Below, piece by piece: positions 49,949 through 62,507 of a DNA stretch of 64,000 nucleotides (within the stretch, counting starts at the first letter, position 1; each line of letters begins with the position of its first letter). This DNA is from Letharia columbiana. Taxonomy: Eukaryota; Ascomycota; Lecanoromycetes; Lecanorales; Parmeliaceae. The stretch spans positions 186,001-250,000 of the forward strand of contig NW_023501092.1 of the NCBI RefSeq assembly GCF_014066305.1, written 5' to 3'. Below the pieces are notes generated by a model. The model ran no database searches. It was given only the letters and a program-made list of their open reading frames with translations, and was not told where the DNA came from. The position numbers and the translations under genes were made by a program.

Positions 49949-50787
49949 CAGACCTGCCAAGATCGCTAAGCCCCTTCGGGTTAGCCTACTGACTTCGCAG
50001 CTAAACGGCGGCAGGTCTGAGCGCAAAACCCCGTAATCTTGCCAGATCCGCGTTATTTTCGCGTACGCCTTATATAAATTTTTAAGTTACATTTTTAAGT
50101 ATTAATATCTACTTACGGAGTAATTGTAATTTAATTTTATATTATAATAATTTATTTCTTAATACGAGTAATAGTTTTATATCTTTCTATTAAATACGCT
50201 ATTTTTTAAGATTATCTCTTAAGAATTCAGCGACGTTAATATAGATATTCAAAAATTTATAAAATTAATATTAAATTTCGATATTACGCGATAATAATCA
50301 TAACTAATTAACTCGGATTTCTTTATTAAAAGATTTATATATATATATAAGTCTTGAGTTATATTTAACGTAAATAATTAAGTAAATTATAATACGCTAA
50401 TACTTAAGACTAATTTAGCTTTAAAATATTAAGAATATTAAGGAATTTATATATTAAGAATATTAAAAATATTAAATCACCGCATGCGCTAAGTTTTTTA
50501 AAAGAAATAAATATTAGAATGAAAATGTAATAGTTATATTTTTTTTGTTTATATTTTATATATATGTTATATTATACTTTAATTCTTTATTTATTACGTA
50601 TTTTAATATATTTAAATATTGTTAATTGTTTTAGTTAAAATGCATTTATATTTTTTTTTTTTAAATAAGTCAATCTACGCGTAAGATTAGATTTCCCTTA
50701 GATATCTTTCTTTAGATTTCTATAGTGAAGACGCTAATTCGAAGGAGCTTAGCGAGACGAGTTAACTTAAAGGGGCTTAGCGATCTT
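49949..50787. mobile_element. AT-rich, probably RIP-mutated element with terminal inverted repeats
   Basis: An 18-bp perfect inverted repeat bounds the tract: 49959-49976 (AAGATCGCTAAGCCCCTT) and 50770-50787 on the other strand. Homology extends inward with mostly C/T and G/A differences. Just outside and inside the left end a second 10-bp inverted pair (CAGACCTGCC at 49949-49958, GGCAGGTCTG at 50010-50019) and a GCTAAGCCC/GGGTTAGC hairpin fold the end. The interior is extremely A/T-rich and full of TA steps. Size (about 830 bp) and lack of coding frames suggest a non-autonomous DNA element or a transposon shell that has suffered repeat-induced point mutation. Confidence 0.55.
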
Positions 50788-52205
50788 AGCACGTTCTAAG
50801 AAACTAACATTATAAAATGAATTAAAAAAAGTTGTTACGTAACAGACGGTATTTTAGGACTAAGGTAGGCTTAGGGAAGCTAAGCGTAACCCTAATCTTT
50901 AAGTTCTTCTTATATATATTTTAAAATAACTCCTGTATTTTACTAATTTTCAGCTTAGCGTCAAATATATATAGGTATTATTCTATAATTATATTTCTAT
51001 TTTCGCTTATTAGCGAAACAGGCTTGGTTATCTGAAACAACCTCGGTTTTTTAAATAAGGCTAACGCCAGAATATGGACATCTAGACCGATATACATTAT
51101 TATTCTCTTTTTCTTATCCATGCTTCGATTTAAGTCGGTGTCTTTTTGCTAAGACGATATTTTATATATTTCGAAATGTTGCCTTCTATCTGACTCAATA
51201 TAGGCAATGCACCGGTCCGATAGACATGGAGCAGCTCATTTGGGGCATAATGGGAGTATGGGTATCATGATAGTCAAAGCCTGTGCAGCGTGCGGATCTG
51301 TGGCGTTATGGTGGAATTCTGGTTTTACGGGAAGATAATTTTGCGACGATTCTATCTACTCCCTCAACAGGTTCAGAACGCCTATATTCTACTTTTTTAA
51401 ATATCTGTTTTTTAGCCTTTTTTTTGGTGGTTTTTAGTTTTTTTTTTTTAACCGAGCGAGCCAATAAACCGCTCTTGTGTCGAAGCCGACACGGAAGCAT
51501 TTCTTGTCAACACCATCTTGCCCTCCAAGCACGTACTATTTATTCACTTTCCCAGACATTTATTCCAGCTATCGCTTCTCAAAGATAACAGCAATCGTTT
51601 TGGTACTTAGATTTGCGAAGCAGCGGTATGCAATGACGCGTTGTCAAGGGGGCTGAGTCAGCGTATCACTGGCCAGCCGCAACGGACGTGTTCGGTCGAA
51701 GCGTCAGATTCCTGCTGATCGAATGAAAGCAAAGAGAAATCGTGCCACAAAGATATAAAACAATTGCCTCTTACAAAATGAGACGTTGACGAGGAGGGGG
51801 GTCTCCGTTTCGGCTAGCTCAAACCCGGAAGGACTCTCAGCTCCCACTCAGTCCAATGGCATGGGCTTTTAATTATATCTTACTGTCCCGGGAAACGCTC
51901 GATCGCCTTTTCGCGGCACTGACTGGCTCAGAGGCTGCGAGCAGGAGCCTCTCGTCTGCTTCAAGTGCTTTGTCCGCATTGCTACGTCGTAGATTTGGTA
52001 GGGTACCCTGAGCTAACCCTTCCTTCTGAGCGATTTATGCCTGTGATAAGGAAGCAGAAACAAGCGCCCAGGCCGAGCACTGCTGTCCTGTATGGCCAAG
52101 GCTTTCCTGACTGTTCATTCTCTCTCTGCCGTTACTCAACGAATACCTTTCGCAACTTTTCCTTGGGCTTCTTTAAATCCTTCTTTATAGCTCTACGGTA
52201 CCACG
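50788..52205. other. AT-rich tail and intergenic sequence
   Basis: The A/T-rich composition continues to about 51180 and then returns to normal. No supported gene up to the kelch gene. Confidence 0.45.
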
Positions 52206-54273
52206 ATGACGGCATTTCTCTCTTTCCATACCCTGCTTATTAGTCAATACTTTTTAATTGCGCATACCTCTTTTCTAGCAAGACTTTCCATTAGCGGGCC
52301 TCCTCCAACAAAAGCTCTAGAGCCCCGCCAAGCTCCTGGTGTCATCGCAGCCTCTGAGTTCCTTCGCCGTGGCTACCAAGCTTGTAAGTGTTAGATGTAA
52401 AGCTAGGGCGCAATACTGACAGTCACTGTGTAGCGGTCGTCGTAGGGAATTGGGTCTATATCGACGGAGGCGAATTCTCTTTCATGAGCGATGGAACGAC
52501 GCAATATGAATACGGTATGTGTCTTAGAGGATGGGTCTACCCAGACTAATACCCGACGGCCTAGCATCAACACTGCTATCTATCGACCTCTCTCAGAACT
52601 GGACGAATGCTACAGTCGCATTACAGTCTACTACCAAACCCAACGGCGCACCCAACCTAAATAGTCCGTCACTCTGGTACCATGAATCGGAAAATCTCAT
52701 CTATTCCGGTTTCGCAGGCTGGAACTCCTCTTTCGGCAACGACCCAAACCTCCCTGCAATGTCGCTCTGGACCTTCCAGCCTGATGGGAGCGGAAGTGGA
52801 GCCTGGAATGAGATCATTGATGCCAAGTCATCTGTATGGTCTCAGTTGACACGTCCTGCCCAGCCGCTCATGGCTTTTGGATCCGACAGCGCCTGGGTCC
52901 TCGGAGGTATCACCTCAGACTGGGATCAGTACGCGTCGCCTGAAAACCTCATTCCTGGGATGCTTCAATTTGATATGGCATCCAGGTTATTCTCCAACTC
53001 TAGTGTCCAATGCTGCAATGCTACTGGCGGTATCTACAAAGGTGCTCTGCAATATGTCCCATCTTTTGGACCGGAAGGTATACACATCGCGATGGGAGGG
53101 CAAAACGGAATAGGAAACAATGGCGTAACTGCTGGGCTGATCGACTTCGGGACGGTCTCGGTCTTCGACCCTGCAAAGCAAGAATGGTGGAACCAAACAA
53201 CCACTGGGAGCGTACCCAGTCCCAGGGTGGAATTCTGTACTGCTGGTATTAACTCGACCAATGGCACATACGAAATGTTAGATGGCCGTTCCCTGTGAGC
53301 TTCCATCTGTTCACCGCTGACGATTTGGTAGATTTGTTTACGCGGGTTGGGGCACCCGTCTTGGTCCAGCAGCTGTTCAATATGACACAATCAATATCCT
53401 CACCCTACCGGCGTTCCACTGGATAAGTGTTCCCTACAATCCTGAGAACCCTCGGCACGCACTCTCTTGCAACGCTGTTGGTGGAAGCCAGATACTCACG
53501 ATCGGAGGAGTTGACTCGAACTCGCAGGTAGCCACGGGTTTGGTTGAAGACATTATTGCAAGTACCTTCAATAGCTCTCCAGACCCATTTGCGCAGGGCT
53601 TAGCAATATTCGATATGACGACTATGGCCTTCTCCAATCAATATACTGCTGGGGCTCTACCATACGAGCAGTCCGAGGTGGTGAAGCAATTCTACTCACA
53701 ATCAAATGAGTAGGACCACACGTACTTTCTCCATGAAGCAGTTTACTAAATGAAACACAGAGCATATAAAAATAATCTCACACCTCAAGTTTCGGAGCTT
53801 TTAAATGTCACCCATTTTTTTAATAGCAGTCCGTTTCTCTCTCTACCTCTAGATTCATTGCCAAGGGGCTTGCTGACTGGTATTCAGCGTCCACCAATAA
53901 TTCCTCTTCCTCGTCCGGCTCTTCCAGCACACCTTCAAATCCTGCAACCTCCAAACAGTCTGAATCTAATGGTCTCAAATCCGGCGCTATAGCAGGAATT
54001 GCTGTCGGTGCCTCCGCAGCCTTCTTTGCAATTGCCGCTGGCATCGGCTACCTACTCAGAAGGCGTAGGGCTTCGCAAAAATCCGAAACGCCTGAAACGA
54101 CATCGAAGGACGAGTACAAAGAGATGGCATCCGTCAATTTCGAGAATCATGGCTTGCAAGAGATGAACGGAGCTGGGCGGGCGTCGGAGCTGCCGGAGCA
54201 GAGTATTCAGGAGTTGGAGCACCCAGTACTGCCAGTGGAACTGCAGGCGCACCAACATTATCACCGGGACTGA
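52206..54273 (+). CDS. Kelch-repeat ectodomain, single-pass membrane protein
   Basis: Five exons (52206-52383, 52434-52514, 52565-53294, 53332-53709, 53853-54273) give 595 aa with closing phases. An N-terminal hydrophobic stretch (MTAFLSFHTLLISQYFLIAH) is the probable signal peptide. Kelch-type blades begin at SVVVGNWVYIDGGEFSF and recur (AWVLGGITSDW, IHIAMGGQNG, FVYAGWGTRLG, QILTIGGVDSN), with many N-glycosylation sequons. A Ser-rich stalk follows, then a transmembrane helix (SGAIAGIAVGASAAFFAIAAGIGYLL, about 500-525), RRRR stop-transfer and an acidic cytosolic tail. This architecture is common in filamentous ascomycetes and its role is unknown (wall or surface sensing is a guess). The 37-nt third intron is very short and the 143-nt fourth unusually long; those borders deserve transcript support. 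Confidence 0.82.
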
Positions 54274-55418
54274 TTTCGGAGCTGAGCATGTCGGCGTTGG
54301 CGGATGAGAGCAGAGTGTCTCGATAGCTTGGGCTAAAAATGTTATGAGGACAAAGATACCATGTAATACTCCATTAGTCGTCTGTCAATACTAGAATACT
54401 ATCCGGCACCCTCTTGAAAACCCCACATCCAGAAACCCAATTTTGTCACCACTGCAAGCGGTATGGCAAGCTGATTCGTCGTCTTGCTGCGCGTCAAGAC
54501 AGATGCGTTTATCTTGAAAATCCCCAAGGACTTCTAACGAGCTTAGCACTTCCCCACACCTAACTCAATGGTTCGACAGAAAGGCTCAGATTAGGCGCTA
54601 CTGGGAGCTACACGGTGACGTATAACGCTCGGCCGCAAGCTGAGCCCACAGGGAATGCTCGGGGTGGATTGGCAGATGCTGCAAGGGATGGACCAGTCAG
54701 TCCTGCTAGTGGCGCTGGGCGGGCTTGACCCTACTGGGGTTTACAGAGGTGAGAGATGTTTTCTGGAAGTTTTTGTTCGTAGACATTGATACCAGCTTGG
54801 CTGTATGGGGGCATCGAGAGGAAGAGCTGGATATGCTGGCTATGATACACAGGTAGTACAATGCCACTCTTTGAGGAGCTTGCTAGGAAGTAATATGTCA
54901 CCTGGTGGTAAGAATCCGAGTGCTGCTGTTCTGGTACTCAATTATCATACTTTTACCTATGCCGTTCTCTCGTCAAAAGATGATTCATTCTAGGATTTTT
55001 GCACGCTAAAGTCTTCGCTGAGTTATGCTGCCGGACGAAGTTAACGAAGAGCTGGCAGGTCAACAGTATGACGGCTCGTGCGCCTCTTTTCACTGGAGGA
55101 ATATCCGCCTTCTTGGACCTTCTCAGAGATCATGTCTCTAGAGAGTACTATCTAGTGTTGGAATCTGCCATCGACTACTCAAATACTCCGTGATCAATCC
55201 AACAGCTACACCAAGATCGCTTCTTCGCTTCTTCTATTCTAGTATGTAACCAGCTTTGCAAGATTGCGAACAAAGATCTACACATACCTCGGCTTCCTAA
55301 CCTCATCTTTCCCGTATGGTTTACGTTTCGCGACCCCCGCAACATATTTTCAACTAGTAACCCTGAATCTAGGTCTCAGCCATCACAGCTCCACCAGGGC
55401 CTCTACTCCTCCACCGTC
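54274..55418. other. Intergenic, nothing firm
   Basis: About 1.1 kb with no motif-bearing frame. Confidence 0.35.
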
Positions 55419-55956
55419 CTACCGTGTTTGTTTTTTTTGAAAAAAGGAAAAGGGGGGAAAAAGGGGGAAAAAAATTTTTAAAAAGCATCCATACTCCTTG
55501 TTGTCCGGATTTTCTTCCAGGTAGCAAATCCAAGATATCTTCGAAGTGATATAAAAATACGAGCAAACTCCCAACGTCGAAACATCGAGCTGGAACCGAT
55601 CGTAATAGCTGAGCCACAGGCCGCCCGAATTACTGTTGCCGCACCATTTCGCCGAATAGTGCAGTCCGATCGGGTAGGGGGTCGGTGGCCGTGAATGCCT
55701 GCCACGCCAGTTCACTCGAATCCGTGCACATGGTGATGCTCATTTTGTTGACGGTAGGGGTGGTTTCGGTCCAGAGGGAGAGGGTGGGGCCGTCGGCGCC
55801 CTTGGAGTCTTGACCGCTTGTCAGGACGAAGACGAAGGAGCCGGGTGCGGCGTTGACGCCGCTACCGTTTGTGGCGGTCCAGTTTTGGGCGTGGGTGAGG
55901 GGAAGGCAGAGGAGGAGTGGGACTGATACTGATAAGATGGTCTTCGAGAGAGATAT
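55419..55956 (-). pseudogene. Small secreted protein gene, start codon missing and one-base frameshift
   Basis: On the minus strand a textbook signal sequence (SKTILSVSVPLLLCLPLTHA, then QNWT) is preceded by GCCACC-ATA (codon 55956-55954), a good translation context with ATA where ATG is expected. The mature part reads GSGVNAAPGSFVFVLTSGQD, LSLWTETTPTVNKMSITMCTD. In a five-C run (plus strand 55677-55681) the frame is lost; dropping one C continues ATDPYPIGLHYSAKWCGNSNSGGLWLSYYDRFQLDVSTLGVC. The 3' end runs into a homopolymer-rich stretch (55430-55485) and is not resolved. An upstream exon could supply the ATG. No family recognised. Confidence 0.4.
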
Positions 55957-57350
55957 GGTGGCTGGGATTCGAAGGCGGCGCGATGTAGGAAGATTGGGTT
56001 ATGGAAGTAGAAGATGATATTTTCTGGCTTGTTATGGGATCAATGGCCATTTAAACACCCCTCCAGTGAATGATAATCTCGCTAGCATGTACCATTCTTG
56101 ATAACTTTCATTCTCTAAGAATGTTATTATTAAAAAAAGGTATCTCAAGGTTATAATTACCTAATCCCAACAATATGGTATGCCAACACCTCTGCCCATG
56201 TAAGTCTTCAGCGGAAAACGTACGTCTCTTTGTTCTTGAAAGAACGGGATAGAGAGAGAGTGCGCGAGTGATAGTTCTTGCATCATCGAGGCGATTAGTC
56301 TCTTTTGAATGTCATTACTCAATGCGATGCAAAATGTACTAAGAAGACCAAAGTCAGGAATTAATTGAAACGAAGACGTCGGATTCCCTAATGTTGGTTC
56401 TAGCTCTAACTCCTCTCCAGCTGTCGCAAAGGAAATATCCAGGACAACACACTGCCACAACAACACTCAATCTCAAAAGGCGATTACATATGCAGCCCTT
56501 TGTGACGACAACTCCAGTGATACTAGCACCAGTGTTAATAGCCAGGTGTCGTCGACTGAGGGTAACAGGAAGGGCTTGGAACCAGGTTCTTGTGGGTAGA
56601 AGGGTTGATTGATTTCTAAGAACGCAAGGCTTCCCTCTAGTTACCCCATCAAGACAAGTACGAGTAAATTATACTACATATGATATACCCTGTCTGCCTT
56701 TGAAAAAGACCGCAAGATCTTGCCAAAGCTGAAGTATTCTTACCCTGTACGACATATCTTCAATGTAAAGCATGTTGCTAGTCTCAAATGATCCCAAGTT
56801 AATTAGCTACGAGTTCTCCATGTTGAATATTCTATTGCGTCTTGGGGACATGTTTCTGAAAATCTCTGCCGCCAGTACCTTGAATCAAGACAATCAAGAT
56901 CGCGAGTATCACCTCCCTATCACACTTCGACCCTGGCCGACACAATATTTTTAAACTTTGGATAACCATGCTCAATCGAGGTCCCGGAAAATTTGGGTTA
57001 CTGAAAGATTGGGGCCGACAAGAGTGGCCAAGCTAAAGCACATGGGTTCAAAGCGCTTCTCCGAGTCGGTCTCTTGCAAATGCATCGGAAGTGTCAGTAT
57101 TCGGCCACCTCCGTAGTCAGTAAATATCTTTGATAGAAGGGTTCGCCGGATATTCCTATAATCATGATGACCGCCTGTAGCATCCACCGTCAAACCACTC
57201 AAATGGACGTGTTTCGATATCATGCAGCCCTAACAAGCTAATCTAGGACAAGCAATCCTACGCTGATCCGCTCAGCCTCGTCAATTCCTTGTCTCCAGCC
57301 TTTTCACCATACCCCACATCGCTGCCTGCTGTCCACTGTCTACAACATAC
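55957..57350. other. Intergenic before the ankyrin NLR
   Basis: About 1.4 kb. Frames at 56161-56612 and 56972-57223 are short and without motifs. The NLR promoter lies at the right end. Confidence 0.35.
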
Positions 57351-60300
57351 ATGGCAGAGGTACTTGCTATCGCTTCCGGGATAGCTGGACTCGTCAGCTT
57401 GACCATTGAAGTATTCGGCATCAGCTATGAGTACATCAATGGAGTTCGCGATGCCTCTGCTTCTGCGCGCCGATTTCTAAAGGAGTTGGAAGACTTGCAA
57501 ATAGTCCTTCTCCGCGTTGAGAAGTCTGCCAAAGAAATCAACCAGGAAGAAGTATTTGGGGATGCCGGCTCGTGCCTTCTGTCGATCAAGAAAAGCAACG
57601 AATACATTGATTTACTGCAGAAGCTTCGCGACAAAATGAAGCAACGGCATACGGACTCTTCATTCCGGAACAGGATGAAGGCTCTAACATGGCCTTTCTC
57701 AGAAAAGGAGACCCTTGCTCTAACTGAGTCCTTGCATCGGCATCTCGAGATCTATCGCACTGCGTTGGCCATCGATAGCGTGTACGGTTACTGACCTTTC
57801 AAGATTGAATGAATCTTGTTGACTTATGCCTGCAGAACCATCGGAAAACTCACGTTGAGCGAAGTGAGACAGTCCAGAATCTCTCAGGCAGGCAGGTGGG
57901 GCCTAAATTTCCCCGGACGCACACTGCTCATATTATCGCAGACGCACGAATTCAAGCAATTTTGGACTGGCTGTCTCCTTTGGACATGTATCAGAAGCAA
58001 CAGGATACTCTATCAAGACGACACGGTATTACAGGCTCCTGGCTTTTGATCGACACGGTATTTCAAAGCTGGCTTGACAGTGGGTACTCGCAGCGAACAC
58101 TATGGTGCCCCGGAGACCGTAAGTGCTGTTCCGGGCCTAATTTTTCCTTGCTAATACGTTACCAGCGGGGACTGGTAAAACTGTCATAACGTGTGTATCG
58201 ATTCCTCCTAGCACTACCTGTTCAGTATATGCTCACAGAACCATAGGTCTGTTGTTATCGATCATTTGCTCAACAACTACGCTTGCGAGGACACTAAAGT
58301 TGCGTACGTGTACTGTGATTACAAGGATCAAGCTGTACAGACAGCTTCCAATCTCGTTGCCTGTCTGGCCAGGCAAGTTATCGGACGCCCGACGGCGTTA
58401 CCGCAACAATTAGAGGAATTGTACAGAAAACTCGAACAGCAGAAGAGACGGCCAAGTCTGGATGAGTTGAAGAAGCTTTTGGTATCGCTTTGCAATCTAT
58501 ATGAACGGACCTATATACTTGTGGACGCTCTGGACGAGTGCGAAGCAAATCGTGAGAGGAGACTATTGCTGCCTGTGCTTGAAGTCCTGCCAAATACATC
58601 CACGAGGCTCTTCGTGACTAGTCGTCCGAACAATGAGGATATCTCTCAAAGTTTCCGCAAAGCACCTCAGATTACCATAGCAGCGCCCGTTTTAGACTTA
58701 CACCGATACATCATGGAGAGGATCGAAGAAAGACGAGATTCTGTTACCAAGTTAACACCCGAGCTGAAGGAAAAGATCACATCCACCGTTTCCGGCGCGG
58801 CGTCTGGCATGTATGAGTTTCCTTACTCATGTTCGAGACATACTCTTGACTGATTCTCCTTGCCAAGGTTTCTCCTCGCCGCTCTACAGATCGACCGAAT
58901 CCTTGCCATCAGGACAGTCAAGGGAATTAAGTTGGCTCTTACATCGATGCCGAGAGAGTTATATGAACTATACCGACAGACCCTGGAAAGAATCCAAAAG
59001 CAAGCTGGTGATGATGGAGTATTGGGTATGAGAATCCTTAGCTGGATAACACATGCCAAGAGACCACTATCAGTCGATGAGCTACGATATGGCCTGGCCG
59101 TCGAGTACAACGACGACGACGATGACGAGGGTAAACTTAAGAATTTCGACGAGGAAAACCTCCTCTCGCCAGGAAGCTTGGTCGATGTGTGCGCGGGTCT
59201 TGTCGTGATCGATTCAACTAGTCAGATTATTCGTCTGGTGCATTTCACTACCCAGGAATACTTTGACAAGACACGCCTGCATCTATTCAAAGATGCCGAA
59301 CTTGATATATCGAGAGCGTGCCTCTCTTATCTGTCTTACGACTTTGGCAAAGAATTTCTGAGCCTTCGAATCGCACTCCAATCACATCCCTTTCTCAATT
59401 ATGCATCTCACCACTGGTTCTCACATGCAAGAAGGGTCATATTGGCGGAGGATCCATCCCCAATGGTTTTGAAGGTCGTAGCGCGTTTCAAGAGCTCAGA
59501 TAGCATTTCAATCTCGACTGATTTATTATGCATGCTAGCGATGCCCTATTTCAGGTTTCGGCGCTTCAAAGATTGCGAAACAAGGAAGAGGTTCCCACTG
59601 GAGGTTGCTTCTTACTTGGGTCTCGAGGAGCTAGTGACCGTCCTCCTTGATCATAGTACTGGATCCTGTCCAGGTATGGATACTTCGTTAGTCATCGCGG
59701 CAATGGGAGGTGATTACAATATCAGAAAGCTACTGCTGCAATACGGAGTTCAAGTCAGTTCAACACGCAAACCTGGCGGAAGGTATACTGCTCTTGGGGA
59801 TGCCTGTTGGAGGGGGCATCTATCAGTGATGAAAATTTTGATAGGCCACGGGGCGAAAATCAATAGTCCAGCTTGGGGAACCCACCCTCCATTGCATGCC
59901 GCAGCCTTTGTAGGCGACGCGATCACAGTCGATTTTCTGCTCATGAAAGGTGCCGATGTCAACGCCAGAGATTGCCTTGGAAACACGGCTTGCCACAAAG
60001 CAACGTCATGCCGTAGTGGTATAGACATCGTCAAACGCTTGGTAGATGCTCATTGCGATCTTAAAATCGCAAATACATTCGGACAAACCGCTCTTCATTG
60101 CGCAGTCGCTGTTGATAACCCTATCATAGTCGATTTTCTACTCAAGGAAGGTGCCGATGTCAACGCCAGAGGTTACAATGGACGAACGGCTTGCCACGAA
60201 GCGGCGTGGTCATTCCGTCGTAGTGGTGTGGACATCGTCAAATGCTTGGTAGATGCTCATTGCGACCTTGAAATCACAGATGACGCCGGGAAAACCGCTC

Positions 60301-60569
60301 TTCATTACGCAGCCGGTAGCCTTTATCCTGATATGATTATGATTGAGTTGCTCTTGGATAAGGGTGCTGATGCTTCCGCCAAGAATAAAAAAGGTGAAAC
60401 CGCTCGGAACGTCGTTGAGAAACGACTCACGATCGGCGCGAGAGACGATCTTGGTCCAGAATATCGCAAAAATGATCAGCAACTACTACAAAGGATGCTC
60501 CAACTGGAACAAAACGCCTCCCCGCTCCTGCTGCAAACGACCTTTGAGTCAAGAGACTGTTTCCTGTGA
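57351..60569 (+). CDS. Fungal NLR/STAND protein: Helo-like N-domain, NACHT, ankyrin repeats
   Basis: Five exons (57351-57779, 57836-58118, 58166-58190, 58247-58810, 58868-60569); phases close to exactly 1000 aa. Residues 1-140 are the helical N-terminal domain typical of fungal STAND proteins (MAEVLAIASGIAGLVSLTIEV...). Then the pre-NACHT block ILDWLSPLDMYQKQQDTLSRR...GSWLL and LWCPGDPGTGKT, with Walker A (about 238-243) rebuilt by splicing across the 25-nt exon. Walker B-like LVDALDECE lies near 340 and TSRPN follows. A winged-helix region contains LSVDELRYGLAVEY and IRLVHFTTQEYF. About eight ankyrin repeats fill residues 690-960 (GADVNARD, TALHCAVA, TALHYAAG). Known relatives control allorecognition or cell death; the specific role here is unknown. 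No disruption found. Confidence 0.92.
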
Positions 60570-61226
60570 GCGAAGTCCTCTTCCGCTCTTGGGTATCTAG
60601 GATCCAGTGTGTGGCAGAGTAGACATCCATGCAAGGGCAGGGGGCGATACGGGCTTCGAAACCTGACGAAGTCGAAGGGATGAGAGACGCAAAGGACGCG
60701 AGTGGTGCAGCAAGAATATGCTACATAGAACCGGTTGTTGAAGGTTGTTTCTTTGGACAGGATTTTGGATGGGGTCGACGTTATTTATGATGACTATGAA
60801 CCAAAATGATCACTTAGCCCAGCTCATGCTTCGACTGATATGTAGCAGGGTCCTAATACGTCCACTGCTGACCGCAGCTTTGCAAAGACTGACTAGTGTA
60901 TCGACTTCAACCTATGGGATATAGCAGGAGAACATCTGAACGACTACTTTACTGGACCAGATGAGCAATAGCACAAGCACTCAATCTGCGTTTACTTCAC
61001 TCATTGATCTACTAAATCGAGGGCCATTGTTGCATCTCTCGCCATCACAGACACTCCCCAATGCGGACGAAATTCACCGCAAAACGTTGCATTTGCTACA
61101 CCTCTACTATATATAAAAGTCCCAAAAGACGCAAAACCCAATCGATGAACCACGCACTCAGAAACCCAAAACACGCAAACGAAGCTCACTCACTCACTCA
61201 CTCACTCACTCACCCACCCCCCCTCC
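60570..61226. other. Intergenic, nothing firm
   Basis: About 650 bp; a short (ACTC)n run at 61190-61210. No gene. Confidence 0.4.
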
Positions 61227-61508
61227 TCACCCCCTCACCCTCTCATCATACAACCTTCTAAACTCCCTCTTCTTCTCCGCCACATCCCGATACCGCCTCC
61301 CGCTCCTCTCCTTCTCGAACCTCACCTTCTTCTCGTACGCGCCGCGGTCGTCGTTCCGCCACTTCTCCCGATGCGCGCCCTGGAACCGGTGCGGGATGTA
61401 GCCGCCCTCTGCCGCGACCCAGTCGTAGCGGTTGGTCGTGATAGGGAGGCGGGCGCGGGGGTGGGCAGAAGTGGCGGGGTGGGTGAAGTGGGAGGGGGCG
61501 TTGCCCAT
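61227..61508 (-). CDS. Small basic protein, possibly N-myristoylated
   Basis: 93 aa from MGNAPSHFTHPAT. The start MGNAPS satisfies the N-myristoylation rule (Gly2, small residue at 6). The middle is TNRYDWVAAEGGYIPHRFQGAHREKWRNDDRG; the rest is a highly charged Arg/Glu/Lys helix (YEKKVRFEKERSGRRYRDVAEKKREFRRLYDERVRG). GC-rich third positions support coding. The composition is compatible with a small conserved ascomycete protein, but I recognise no name. Its ATG and stop are both clear and there is no intron. Confidence 0.55.
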   Translation of the reverse strand: MGNAPSHFTHPATSAHPRARLPITTNRYDWVAAEGGYIPHRFQGAHREKWRNDDRGAYEKKVRFEKERSGRRYRDVAEKKREFRRLYDERVRG

Positions 61509-61624
61509 TGTTGGATGGTTGGTATTGTTTGTGGGGTTGTTGGGGAGGGTGGGGATGGGAGAGGATGGGATGAGATGGAGGGGAGGAAGGAAGGGAGATA
61601 TAGGGGTTATATGCTATATCAATT

Positions 61625-62507
61625 TCAAGAGTGAGAGCGGTCGGAGGTATCGAGTCTCTCGCACAAAGAGATGATGTGGGAGGTCCATTGTGAAGCAAAT
61701 GCTTTGTCTACACAATTCCCATTGTATGGCCGCAAAGAGTTCGACAAAGACAATGCAATTGTTCTTCGTCTCGTGTGGTAACACATGAGATGAGGGTTAC
61801 GACGAACAACGACGATGGCCCAAAACACCGTTAGCGTACACGTACGACCCTCAGTTGCACACGCTAATCTGCACTCAAACAACTCATGCAAAACAACTAC
61901 CGCCGGCAGAAACAACAACCCGCATACTAGCCCAACGGTTACGCCTTGCGCCAGTAACGCATCGGCATATGTCCGCGCGAGGCTGGTCATGCACATGCCG
62001 ACGATGGTCAAAGAGGAACCGAAGAAGATGGAGAAGCGCGTATAGTCAGCGTCATACAGGGAACCAGAAAGGATACTGATGACCATGAGGAGGAGGCCTT
62101 GGAAGGATTCAATCCAGGCGACGGAAGATTCAGAAGACGAAGAAGAGAACAGTTGGTAGTGTAAATGTTCGGAAGGTGCTGTATGTGTATACGACGCCTC
62201 TATTTTTTGGGAAAGGAGGGTGCGTGGATAGTTATTGATTGCCGAAAGTCAAAAGTGAATGTCGTCCAGGCGCGGATGGGTATAAGAGAGTGTGGAGACG
62301 AGGCTGAACGACGCAGCACGACTCGCAACACGCGTGAAAGACAATGGAGCAAGAAGCCATGACTTGATCCAGGCTGTGAGGCCGCCATCCGGAGGTTCAT
62401 CGTCTGCTGATGATGGTAGTACTGGCTCCTCTTCACGTCTGGTGGCTAGGCTTTGAAATGCGGTCGTCGCTGCGGGCTTTGGTTCAGTTGTCTTTCGAAT
62501 CTTTCAT
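61625..62507 (-). pseudogene. Truncated MFS monocarboxylate-transporter-like relic
   Basis: Reading leftward from 62507: MKDSKDN, a one-base slip, then EPKPAATTAFQSLATRREEE...DEPPDGGLTAWIK, where PPDGG-[x]-TAW is the N-terminal signature of fungal MCT-type (MCH4-like) carriers. TM1 that should follow is replaced by unrelated-looking sequence. Later SSESSVAWIESFQGLLLMVISILSGSLYDADYTRF and FFGSSLTIVGMCMTSLARTYADALLAQGVTVGLVCGLLFLPAVVVL are TM2-TM4 of the same family. Homology stops near 61890, so the C-terminal two thirds are absent. Not functional as read. Confidence 0.65.

Noticed and set aside
57881..57950. An extra intron (CAG|GTGGGG...TCGCAG) in the ankyrin NLR
   Set aside because: Removing it breaks the frame of the downstream ILDWLSPLD block; reading through keeps all phases consistent.
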